Below are positions 29,385 to 35,801 of a DNA stretch of 64,000 nt, one piece after another; position 1 is the first letter of the stretch; the number at the start of each line of letters is the position of its first letter. The translations under genes were made by a program, and so were the position numbers. The stretch is from Microbacterium sp. BK668. Its GTDB lineage: Bacteria > Actinomycetota > Actinomycetes > Actinomycetales > Microbacteriaceae. The stretch is from contig NZ_SNWG01000001.1 in NCBI RefSeq assembly GCF_004362195.1, positions 2,480,001 to 2,544,000 on the forward strand. Reading direction: 5' to 3'. Below the pieces are notes generated by a model that saw nothing but the letters and a program-made list of their open reading frames with translations, did no database searches and had not been told where the DNA came from.

Positions 29385-29399
29385 GCGACCCCCCGCGCG

Positions 29400-29912
29400 T
29401 CAGTCGTCGCTGTCCGCGGCGCGCACGAGCCCGTCGAGCCGGTAGCCGATCCAGTCGTAGACGCCGAACCGCGGGTCCTCGTCGTCGTGATCCTCCTCGG
29501 AGGTGATGCCCAGACGCGACGCCAGCACCAGTCGGATCGCGGCGAGCGTGCGCAGCCATGCCTGCAAGCCGTCGGCGTCGAGTCGAACCAGCGCCGTCTC
29601 GAGCAGGGTGTCGTCGTCGGCGGTGACCGCCGTGTCGGCGGGAATCGCGATGACGTGGGCGAGATCGGCCAGGACGGCCGCGGCATCCGTCGACCGCCTC
29701 TCGAGAAGTTCTCGCTGCGTGAGCTCGCGGAACTCCTGCGCCGCCGCGGGGTCGCCGGAATAGCCGTCGGGGACGATGCGCAGCACGGCCGGATCGTCCG
29801 GGAGTCCGTCGCCGGTCTCGTCGAGGAGTTCGGCGAACTGCGTCACGAGTCCCGCGAGGTGTGTCGCCTCCAGGCGGGACAGCTCGAGGACCACCACGCG
29901 ATCGGGATTCAT
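29400..29912 (-). CDS. DUF2017 family protein
   Basis: A 170-residue acidic, mostly helical protein with LELSRLEATHLAGLVTQFAEL at the N-terminus and LRTLAAIRLVLASRLGI in the second half, matching the actinobacterial DUF2017 family. Function unknown. Its ATG overlaps the clpS stop by one base. The constant association with clpS in Actinobacteria suggests a link to adaptor-mediated ClpAP/ClpCP proteolysis, which is an inference from context only. Confidence 0.8.
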   Translation of the reverse strand: MNPDRVVVLELSRLEATHLAGLVTQFAELLDETGDGLPDDPAVLRIVPDGYSGDPAAAQEFRELTQRELLERRSTDAAAVLADLAHVIAIPADTAVTADDDTLLETALVRLDADGLQAWLRTLAAIRLVLASRLGITSEEDHDDEDPRFGVYDWIGYRLDGLVRAADSDD

Positions 29913-30208
29913 CACGGGGCCTCCCGGACGGTCGCCCACAGCCCGTAATCGTGCATGGCCCGCACGTGGAGCTCCATCTGCTCCCGCGCACCCTCCGCGA
30001 CGACCGCGTGTCCGTCGTGATGGACCGCCAGCATGAGTCGCTCGGCATCCGGGCGCGGGTACCCGAAGTACTCCCGGAACACATGGACGACGTAGCTCAT
30101 GAGGTTCACAGGGTCGTTCCAGACCACCGTCTGCCAGGCGCGGCGGGGGCCGGTCGTCGTGGCGGAATCGGCCTGCTCGGTCCGCTCCGGCGCGATCGCC
30201 GGGGACAT
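29912..30208 (-). CDS. clpS: ATP-dependent Clp protease adaptor ClpS
   Basis: Delivers N-degron substrates to the Clp unfoldase. The 98-residue product has a flexible N-terminus, then WQTVVWNDPVNLMSYVVHVF, the conserved substrate-pocket Asn-Asp and Met residues, and HVRAMHDYGLWATV at the end. ATG 30208 overlaps the upstream metallopeptidase stop by one base; longer in-frame starts run into that gene. ClpX, ClpP1 and ClpP2 lie 26 kb away in this window, while the ClpC partner is outside it. Confidence 0.95.
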   Translation of the reverse strand: MSPAIAPERTEQADSATTTGPRRAWQTVVWNDPVNLMSYVVHVFREYFGYPRPDAERLMLAVHHDGHAVVAEGAREQMELHVRAMHDYGLWATVREAP

Positions 30209-30558
30209 CACGCCCACCCCAGTTCGTGCAGCCGATCGTCGTCGATCCCGTAGAAATGCGCGATCTCGTGCACGAGCGTCGTGTGCACCTCGTCGCGGAG
30301 CTCGTCCTCGCTCTCGCACGCGTGCAGATGCGGCTCCCGGTACACGATGATTCGGTCGGGCAGCTCTCCGCCGCCGTAGCGCCCTCGTTCGGTCAGCGCC
30401 CAGCCGTCGTAGAGTCCGAACAGGTCGAGGCTGCCGTCCTCAGGTCGGTCCTCGACGACGAACACCACGTTGTCGAGACCGTCGATCATGTCATCGGGCA
30501 GCTGGTCGAGCTCGTCGACCACCAGCGCCTCGAACGCCTCGACATCCATCTCGATCAT
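30208..30558 (-). CDS. Metallopeptidase family protein (minimal zincin)
   Basis: A 116-residue protein with the complete zincin motif HEIAHFYGIDDDRLHELGW near the C-terminus, the pattern of the small MMP-like metallopeptidase family often found next to clpS. Expected to be cytoplasmic; the substrate is unknown. It begins 23 bases after tRNA-His with no promoter-like hexamer between, so it is probably read from the tRNA or orn promoter. Confidence 0.88.
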   Translation of the reverse strand: MIEMDVEAFEALVVDELDQLPDDMIDGLDNVVFVVEDRPEDGSLDLFGLYDGWALTERGRYGGGELPDRIIVYREPHLHACESEDELRDEVHTTLVHEIAHFYGIDDDRLHELGWA

Positions 30559-30580
30559 CGCCGACTCGTGTCACACCCAT

Positions 30581-30657
30581 TGGGGTGAGTAACGGGACTT
30601 GAACCCGCGACCCCCTGGACCACAACCAGGTGCTCTACCAACTGAGCTATACCCACC
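30581..30657 (-). tRNA. tRNA-His (GTG)
   Basis: Full cloverleaf on the minus strand with anticodon GTG (loop TTGTGGT region), acceptor GTGGGTA pairing TACTCAC, discriminator C and encoded CCA. The extra 5' G (position -1, base 30657) expected for tRNA-His is encoded. It lies between orn and the metallopeptidase gene. Confidence 0.95.
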
Positions 30658-30693
30658 ATGTCTCCCGCGTGAGCGGGCAACCAGAAGATTCTC

Positions 30694-31320
30694 TCACACC
30701 CCGGGAGCGAACGCTGACACGACCGACGCGGCCGCTGCGCGCGCGCCGTCGCTGGTCGGGCCGGGCTGCGGGACGAACACCGCCTGGCGGTAGTAGGCGA
30801 GCTCGCGGATGGACTCGCGGATGTCGGCGAGAGCGCGGTGTCCACCGCCCTTCGCGGGCGCGTGGATGTAGGCGCGGGGGTACCAGCGGCGCGCGAGCTC
30901 TTTGATGCTCGACACGTCGATGTTGCGGTAGTGGAGCCAGTGGTCGATGCGCGGCATGTACTTGGCCAGGAACATCCGGTCGGTGCCGATCGTGTTGCCC
31001 GCCAGGGGAGCCTTGCCCTCATTGGCGACGAACTGCTGGATGTACTCGAGCGCCTGGAACTCGGCATCGGCCAGACTCACGCCGTGCGGGATCTCCTCGA
31101 GGAGACCGGAGGTCGAGTGCATCTCCCGCACGAACTCGCTCATGTGGTCGAGTGCAGAGTCGTCGGGCTTGATCACGATATGGAAGCCGGGATGCACCGG
31201 GCGCAACTCGAAGTCCGTGATGACGACGGCGATCTCGACGAGCTCATCGATCTCGAGATCGAGGCCCGTCATCTCGCAGTCGATCCAAACGAGCCGATCG
31301 TTCTCGGAGGCGCCCACCAT
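30694..31320 (-). CDS. orn: Oligoribonuclease
   Basis: 3'-5' exonuclease that degrades nanoRNAs and pGpG to mononucleotides. The 208-residue product has the DEDDh set: WIDCEMTGLDLE (D, E), the middle Asp in GTDRMFLAKY, and HRALADIRES (H, D). Actinobacteria typically use Orn. The ATG lies six bases after TAGGAT, implying a leaderless mRNA. Confidence 0.96.
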   Translation of the reverse strand: MVGASENDRLVWIDCEMTGLDLEIDELVEIAVVITDFELRPVHPGFHIVIKPDDSALDHMSEFVREMHSTSGLLEEIPHGVSLADAEFQALEYIQQFVANEGKAPLAGNTIGTDRMFLAKYMPRIDHWLHYRNIDVSSIKELARRWYPRAYIHAPAKGGGHRALADIRESIRELAYYRQAVFVPQPGPTSDGARAAAASVVSAFAPGV

Positions 31321-31326
31321 GAAGCC

Positions 31327-31332
31327 ATCCTA
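31327..31332 (-). promoter_or_regulatory. -10 element of orn, leaderless spacing
   Basis: TAGGAT, then GGCTTC (6 bases), then ATG at 31320. Confidence 0.6.
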
Positions 31333-31359
31333 ATGATCGGCGCCGACGCGGCACCGGAG

Positions 31360-31432
31360 CCCCTCCGGGAGGATTCGAACCCCCGACCTGGCGGGTAGAA
31401 ACCGCTCGCTCTGTCCCCTGAGCTACGGAGGG
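31360..31432 (-). tRNA. tRNA-Arg (TCT)
   Basis: Cloverleaf on the minus strand: acceptor CCCTCCG pairing CGGAGGG, anticodon loop TTTCTAC giving anticodon TCT, T-arm with GTTCGAATC, discriminator G. CCA is not encoded. The closing pair of the anticodon stem is an A-C mismatch. TAGCCT about 15 bases upstream may be its -10. Confidence 0.93.
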
Positions 31433-31596
31433 AAGGTGGATATCAGGCTACCGGGCGTCGCCGCGGCTCGGGAAACCACAGGTCCCGAGGGGCGGAAATC
31501 CGAAAACTGCCTGTCAATCCATGGCGCCGGGCCCCGCCCCGGCGTAGCGTCGGGAGCGCCGAGAGGACGATGACGTCGTCGGGAAAGGGTTTCATC

Positions 31597-31806
31597 ATGA
31601 GCGAGACGCAGACGCGACGCCTGTGGGTGGCGTATGGACCCTCCGGGGCCGTGGGCACGATCGAGAAGAGCGGCGCCGACTACACCGTCAAGATGGTGGG
31701 AGCCGATGCGCCGGTCGGCTCGTATCCGTCGATGGATGTCGCCAAGAACGCCTTGTACTCGCACCTCAAGCCGGGCTCGGACTGGCCGGAGTTCCGCGAG
31801 CACTGA
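31597..31806 (+). CDS. Small protein, function unknown
   Basis: A 69-residue protein I do not recognise (contains RLWVAYGPSGAVGTIEKSG and SYPSMDVAKNALYSHLKPG). The fold looks like a small mixed alpha/beta domain. ATG 31597 follows GGAAAGGG by seven bases; an in-frame ATG at 31570 is weaker. Its stop codon lies within the first copy of a short direct repeat. The 164 bases upstream hold a TAGCGT hexamer (31545-31550) as possible -10 and no gene. Confidence 0.7.
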   Translation: MSETQTRRLWVAYGPSGAVGTIEKSGADYTVKMVGADAPVGSYPSMDVAKNALYSHLKPGSDWPEFREH

Positions 31807-31841
31807 ACTCGCTCCACAGGAGACTGAACGTGCTCCACGGG
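31803..31841 (+). repeat. 18-bp imperfect direct repeat at a stop codon (21-bp step)
   Basis: CTGAACTCGCTCCACAGG at 31803-31820 recurs as CTGAACGTGCTCCACGGG at 31824-31841 with three mismatches. The first copy begins inside the stop codon of the 69-aa gene. Confidence 0.7.
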
Positions 31842-31870
31842 TGACGGCCGCTCGCGGAATCCGGAGTCGG

Positions 31871-31890
31871 CCGGCGGGGTTGCCCGCCGG
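31871..31890. terminator. Hairpin between convergent genes
   Basis: CCGGCGGG and CCCGCCGG form an 8-bp stem with a GTTG loop, between the 69-aa gene and the YczE-like gene. No T-run is present; a bidirectional terminator is likely. Confidence 0.55.
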
Positions 31891-31907
31891 AACCCTCGTC
31901 AGCGGGA

Positions 31908-32531
31908 TCAGTCGGCGGGCCGCGCCTGCCTGGAGCCGGTGACGGGGGAGCGGGCCGACCGCCGGGTGTCGAGCAGCGGCAGAGCGATGTGGACCAGGGG
32001 TCCGATGAGCAGGGCGAACAGCACCGTGCCGATGCCCACGGTGCCCCCGAGCAGCCACCCGATGAGGAGCACCGACAGCTCGACGATCGCGCGGCACGCG
32101 AAGATGGGCCAGCCGAGCCGCGCGTGCATGCCCGTCATGAGTCCGTCGCGCGGGCCCGGGCCGAAGTGCGCGCCGATGTACAGACCGGATGCCACAGCCA
32201 CGACGACGATGCCTCCCAGCAGCGCGGCGAACTGCGCGAGGAGCCCGCTCATCGGGGGGATGATTCCGAGGGCGAACTGCATGCTCGTCCCGACCAGGAC
32301 GATGTTCGCGACCGTGCCGACTCCCGGCTTCTGCCGCAACGGGATCCACAGCAGGAGAACCAGGAAGCCGATGATGCTCGTCATCCAGCCGATCCCGATC
32401 CCGGTGTGGATCGAAACACCTTCGGCGAAGACGGTCCATGGGTCGACCCCGAGACCGGCCTCGACCGTGAGCGCGCAGCCGATGCCGTAGAGGATCAGGC
32501 CGGTCAGCAGCTGGACGACGCGTCGTGTCAT
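31908..32531 (-). CDS. YczE-like integral membrane protein
   Basis: A 207-residue protein with five to six hydrophobic segments, including LLTGLILYGIGCALTVEAGLG at the start and GPGPRDGLMTGMHARLGWPI, the pattern of the YczE/YitT-related family (DUF161). Function is not firmly known; Bacillus YczE affects lipopeptide production. ATG 32531 is the best-fitting start; ATG 32549 and GTG 32567 are in-frame alternatives. It is divergent from a MocR-type regulator, a linkage known for the YczR group. Confidence 0.8.
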   Translation of the reverse strand: MTRRVVQLLTGLILYGIGCALTVEAGLGVDPWTVFAEGVSIHTGIGIGWMTSIIGFLVLLLWIPLRQKPGVGTVANIVLVGTSMQFALGIIPPMSGLLAQFAALLGGIVVVAVASGLYIGAHFGPGPRDGLMTGMHARLGWPIFACRAIVELSVLLIGWLLGGTVGIGTVLFALLIGPLVHIALPLLDTRRSARSPVTGSRQARPAD

Positions 32532-32539
32532 GCGACCAT

Positions 32540-32555
32540 CCAATCGCATGATTGG
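32540..32555. promoter_or_regulatory. Inverted repeat in the yczE/mocR gap, possible operator
   Basis: CCAATC and GATTGG flank four bases; a related CCAATT lies at about 32571. It sits between the divergent start sites, where a MocR regulator would act. If GTG 32567 is the real yczE start, the repeat would be coding. Confidence 0.4.
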
Positions 32556-32580
32556 CCCGACGCGCACAGTCCAATTCGGG

Positions 32581-32586
32581 TAATCT
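32581..32586 (+). promoter_or_regulatory. -10 element of the MocR-type gene, leaderless spacing
   Basis: TAATCT, then GGCCGA (6 bases), then ATG. Confidence 0.6.
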
Positions 32587-32592
32587 GGCCGA

Positions 32593-34017
32593 ATGGATTC
32601 CCGGATCTCCGCCCGGTCGCTGACGGCGGCGCTCGGCGGGTGGCGAACGCGCGAGCCCGCCTACGAGGCTCTGGCCGACGGCATCCGTCTGCTCTGTCTC
32701 GACAACCGCCTGGCCCCGCGTACGACGCTTCCCGCTGAACGCGAGCTCGCCGCCAGCCTCCAGGTGAGCCGGAGCACCGTCGCCGCGGCGTATCGCAGCC
32801 TCCGCGAGACGGGTCACATCGCGAGCGTGCGAGGGTCCGGGAGTGAAACGCTTCCCCTGCGTCGCCGCGATCCTGGCCGGGCGGCATCCTCGGACGGTGC
32901 CATAGATCTGCAGCAGGCGAGCCCGCCCGCCTGGCCAGGCCTCGCGGGGGTCATCGCCGAGGTCGCGGGGCAGTCGGCTGCGCTCGTCGGTCGGGTCGGC
33001 TACGACGTCGTCGGCCGACCGGACCTCCGCGCCGCCATCGCTGAGCACTACGCGCGCCGCGGAATCCCGACCGACCCGGGTGAGGTGCTCGTGACCACGG
33101 GCGCTCAGTCCGCGATCCACCTGCTCGCATCCGTGCTGCTCGGCCGCGGCGATCGCCTGCTCATCGAGACTCCGACGTATCCGCACGCCGTGGACGCGTT
33201 CCGGCGCGCGGGCGCAAGACCGGTCGGGGTGCCCGTGACGACCGCCGACGGCTGGGATCTCGATCGCGCCGAGCAGGCCCTCGCGCGCACGCTGCCGGTC
33301 GCCGCGTACCTGATGCCCGACTTCCAGAACCCGACGGGCCGGTCCATGACGCCCGACGACCGAGCGACGATGCTGGCGGCGGCGGAGCGGTCGGGGACGG
33401 TGCTCATCCTCGACGAGACCACGGCCGACCTCGACATCGACCGGGGATGGGTCGCGCCGGCATTCCTGCACGCAGAGCCGGGTTCGGTCGTGCGATTGGG
33501 CTCCCTCGGCAAGACGGTGTGGGGCGGTCTTCGCGTCGGGTGGATCCGCGCGCACGCCGACCTGATCCGCCGCCTCGTCGCGGCGCGATCGACGCAGGAC
33601 CTGGGCACGCCGGAGTTCGAGCAGGCTGTTGCGGCGGCGCTGCTGCCGATGCTTCCCGAGATCGTCGGACAACGATCCCACCTCCTGCGTACGGGGCGTG
33701 ACGCCATGGTCACAGCTCTGAGATCCCACCTGCCCGATTGGGCGGTGCCGAGCCCGGCGGGGGGAGTTGCGCTGTGGATCGAGCTCGACGCACCGCTGAG
33801 CTCGGCGCTCGTCATGGACGTGCGCGCACGCGGGCTGCTGCTGTCGGCCGGCTCGCGCTTCGCCGCGGACGGCGGCCACGATCGCCATCTTCGAGTGCCT
33901 TTCACGGCGCCGCTTGACGAGCTCGAGCACGCGGCAGCCATTCTGGCCGAGGCTTGGCCGCGCGTTCGCGGAGGCGCACCGGTGGCCATCGTCGACCAGC
34001 TCGAGGCGGTCGTCTGA
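32593..34017 (+). CDS. MocR/GntR-type regulator with aminotransferase domain (YczR-like)
   Basis: A 474-residue PLP-dependent regulator: an N-terminal winged helix (about 15-85, with RTTLPAERELAASLQVSRST) and a class-I aminotransferase fold, including GAQSAIHLLASVLLGRGDRL, the PDFQNPTG motif and the PLP Lys in LGSLGKTVWGGLRVGWI. MocR proteins sense PLP or amino compounds. Placement back-to-back with the YczE-like gene matches the YczR subgroup, so that gene is the expected target. Its stop is one base from the end of the convergent 87-aa gene. Confidence 0.9.
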   Translation: MDSRISARSLTAALGGWRTREPAYEALADGIRLLCLDNRLAPRTTLPAERELAASLQVSRSTVAAAYRSLRETGHIASVRGSGSETLPLRRRDPGRAASSDGAIDLQQASPPAWPGLAGVIAEVAGQSAALVGRVGYDVVGRPDLRAAIAEHYARRGIPTDPGEVLVTTGAQSAIHLLASVLLGRGDRLLIETPTYPHAVDAFRRAGARPVGVPVTTADGWDLDRAEQALARTLPVAAYLMPDFQNPTGRSMTPDDRATMLAAAERSGTVLILDETTADLDIDRGWVAPAFLHAEPGSVVRLGSLGKTVWGGLRVGWIRAHADLIRRLVAARSTQDLGTPEFEQAVAAALLPMLPEIVGQRSHLLRTGRDAMVTALRSHLPDWAVPSPAGGVALWIELDAPLSSALVMDVRARGLLLSAGSRFAADGGHDRHLRVPFTAPLDELEHAAAILAEAWPRVRGGAPVAIVDQLEAVV

Positions 34018-34018
34018 G

Positions 34019-34282
34019 TCAGCGCTCGAAGCGGAGGCAGTCGATCGCGTCGTCGGCCGACCAGAACTCGCCGAGATCGCGGAACGCCCTCGAGGCCGCA
34101 TGGAAGCGCCGTGCGCGGTAGCGGGTGCCGCCGGGGGCGCTGAAGGCCTCGACATGCCCGATGACTCGGTCGCGCGCGTCGAGGACGCGCCAGAGCGCCG
34201 CTGCGGCTCGGGCGAGCCGAACCAGCGTTCCCGCGCGGAGAGTCGGCGCCGTCTGCAGCGCCACGTCGGAAAGTGCAGTCAT
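34019..34282 (-). CDS. 87-aa protein, putatively SOS-regulated, function unknown
   Basis: An 87-residue basic protein (LVRLARAAAALWRVLDARDR, then SAPGGTRYRARRFHAASRAF) that I do not recognise. ATG 34282 follows GAGGAG by six bases; an in-frame ATG upstream at 34306 would run through the operator. A near-consensus LexA box overlaps the likely -10 just upstream, suggesting DNA-damage induction. It might bind nucleic acid or a repair partner, but nothing in the sequence proves this. Confidence 0.7.
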   Translation of the reverse strand: MTALSDVALQTAPTLRAGTLVRLARAAAALWRVLDARDRVIGHVEAFSAPGGTRYRARRFHAASRAFRDLGEFWSADDAIDCLRFER

Positions 34283-34298
34283 GTGTTCTCCTCTGGAA

Positions 34299-34314
34299 TC
34301 GAACATATGTGCGA
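34299..34314 (-). promoter_or_regulatory. Putative LexA (SOS) box
   Basis: TCGAACATATGTGCGA matches the actinobacterial SOS consensus TCGAAC-N4-GTTCGA with one mismatch in one half-site. On the minus strand it contains TATGTT, placed as a -10 for the 87-aa gene, so LexA binding would block that promoter. ssb lies 207 bases away on the other side. Confidence 0.6.
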
Positions 34315-34520
34315 CCTCCGACATTCCCGATGCTCGGTCTCACCCCCGACCCGCTTCTCCTCCCCAGCCCGCCCGGCCCGACTCCTCTCCACATTCACGG
34401 TCGCCATTGCCCGCGCGCGGGCGCCGCCGCGACATCGTTGAGCCCGCGCCGGCGCTCGACGGGCACTCGGGCGCCGGCGCAGCATCCGAGGAAGCACCTC
34501 GGCACGAGAGAGGAAGCGGC

Positions 34521-35045
34521 ATGAGCGACACCATCACCATCACGGGCAACATCGCGACGGAGCCCGAGCACAAGCGCACGCCGGCAGGCGTGGCGATCAC
34601 CACCTTCCGCGTCGCGAGCGGCCAGCGCCGCTACGACCGCAACAGCGCGTCGTGGGTCGACGCGCACACCAACTGGTACACCGTCTCGGCCTTCCGCGGT
34701 CTTGCCGAGCACGCGTTCCATTCGCTGAAGAAGGGCGACCGCGTCATCCTCACCGGGCGGCTGCGCCTGCGCGAGTGGGACACGGGCGCGAAGAAGGGCA
34801 TCAGCGCCGAGATCGACGTCGAGGCGATCGGTCATGACCTGCTGTTCGGCACCAGCCGCTTCGAGAGGGATGCCTCCTCCGCGCCGCAGAGCGCCCCCGC
34901 CGCCGAGGGCGATTGGGCTCCGGCCCCTGCGGCCGCGGAGTGGGCTGTCCCGGGAGGTGCGACTGCCTCGGAGTCGACTTCACAGGTCGCGGAGGCGTCG
35001 CCGGACGAGGCTTCTCTGCTCGTCGGTGCCGACACGCCCTTCTGA
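34521..35045 (+). CDS. ssb: Single-stranded DNA-binding protein (short paralogue type)
   Basis: A 174-residue protein with an OB fold at about 1-115 (ITITGNIATEPEHKRTPAGV, VDAHTNWYTVSAFRGLAEHA, GDRVILTGRLRLREW) and an Ala/Pro-rich tail. The end is GADTPF, a reduced version of the usual acidic DDDIPF tip that recruits partners. This looks like the second, SsbB-type protein of Actinobacteria rather than the replication SSB next to rpsF. The ATG follows GAGGAAG. The 238-base gap upstream is GC-rich, with only the SOS box near its far end recognised. Confidence 0.88.
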   Translation: MSDTITITGNIATEPEHKRTPAGVAITTFRVASGQRRYDRNSASWVDAHTNWYTVSAFRGLAEHAFHSLKKGDRVILTGRLRLREWDTGAKKGISAEIDVEAIGHDLLFGTSRFERDASSAPQSAPAAEGDWAPAPAAAEWAVPGGATASESTSQVAEASPDEASLLVGADTPF

Positions 35046-35075
35046 CGCTCGCGGTCGCAGCTGTGACGCGACGCC

Positions 35076-35081
35076 TAGACT
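35076..35081 (+). promoter_or_regulatory. -10 element of the lipoprotein gene, leaderless spacing
   Basis: TAGACT, then CGTCGC (6 bases), then GTG. Confidence 0.6.
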
Positions 35082-35087
35082 CGTCGC

Positions 35088-35630
35088 GTGCTTCGCCGCT
35101 CCGAGCCGACCCGACGTCGCGGAAGGATCAGCCCGGTCGGCTCGGCCGTCGTGCTGGTGGCGGTGGCGCTCGGGCTCCTGACCGGCTGCTCCGAGGGTCA
35201 GCCGACAGGGCCGACCGGGTCGTCGGCGGTGACGCCGTCGACGGCGACGGCGACGGCGGATCCGAGCGTCGTCCCGACCGAGACGGCCGCACCCCCGCCC
35301 GCGCTGCGACCGGAGGGCACTGCAGCCGACAATCTGCCGTACTTCGCGTCGATCGTGAACGCGGTGTGGGCGGGTCCGGACCGTGCGTCCGGCCGCGCGT
35401 ACGTCGATGCGCTGGCCGCCGGCGGCTTCGACAAGGCCGCGATGCAGGTGACGAACGACGAGTCGACGGTCGGCAACGCGGCCGAGAGCATCCAGTTCTC
35501 GGTGCTGTGGGCGGGGGAGTGCCTGATCGGGCAGGTGGGACCGGCGACGGGTGATCCCGTGGCCACGGTGCTCCCGGTCGTCGGGGACGAGACGTGCCTG
35601 CTCGGGCGGACGCGCCCGATCGACTGGTGA
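35088..35630 (+). CDS. Putative lipoprotein, function unknown
   Basis: A 180-residue protein with a basic start, a hydrophobic segment (residues 17-30) and the lipobox LLTGC with C34 as the lipidated residue, then a Thr/Pro linker and a ~130-residue exported domain without a known motif. Two late cysteines (in GECLIG and DETCLLG) may form a disulphide. The GTG start is leaderless by promoter position. A hairpin follows the stop. Confidence 0.82.
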   Translation: MLRRSEPTRRRGRISPVGSAVVLVAVALGLLTGCSEGQPTGPTGSSAVTPSTATATADPSVVPTETAAPPPALRPEGTAADNLPYFASIVNAVWAGPDRASGRAYVDALAAGGFDKAAMQVTNDESTVGNAAESIQFSVLWAGECLIGQVGPATGDPVATVLPVVGDETCLLGRTRPIDW

Positions 35631-35658
35631 CGCACGCCCACCCGCAGGGCGGTGCGTC
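35629..35658 (+). terminator. Hairpin terminator after the lipoprotein gene
   Basis: GACGCACGCCC pairs with GGGCGGTGCGTC with one bulged base and a 7-base loop. It starts within the TGA stop; no clear T-run. Confidence 0.55.
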
Positions 35659-35714
35659 CGGTCGCGGTTACCGGCCGTGCCGGACGCGGGACGCCCGGCG
35701 GCGGTCCCCGGGCG

Positions 35715-35766
35715 CCGGGCAGCGGGCCCCGACAGCGGGCTCCGGTCGCCCGGGCAGCGGGCCCCG
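35715..35766 (+). repeat. 17-bp GC direct repeat upstream of ettA
   Basis: CCGGGCAGCGGGCCCCG occurs at 35715-35731 and again at 35750-35766 (35-bp step), with a degenerate related copy between them. It occupies most of the gap before the ettA promoter. Confidence 0.65.
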
Positions 35767-35786
35767 GTTGCCGAGCCGCGGTCGCC

Positions 35787-35792
35787 TAGACT
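35787..35792 (+). promoter_or_regulatory. -10 element of ettA
   Basis: TAGACT, nine bases before the ATG, giving at most a three-base leader. Confidence 0.55.
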
Positions 35793-35801
35793 GGACAGGT
35801 T

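Noticed and set aside
31423..34155. Long minus-strand open frame of 910 codons
   Set aside because: It lies antisense to the MocR gene and crosses the YczE gene in another frame. Its translation is Arg/Pro/Ser-rich without any motif, a usual by-product of GC-rich third positions.
34315..34500. 6C-type or other structured RNA in the C-rich stretch before ssb
   Set aside because: C-runs are present but not placed in paired hairpin loops as in 6C RNA; no convincing fold is seen by eye.
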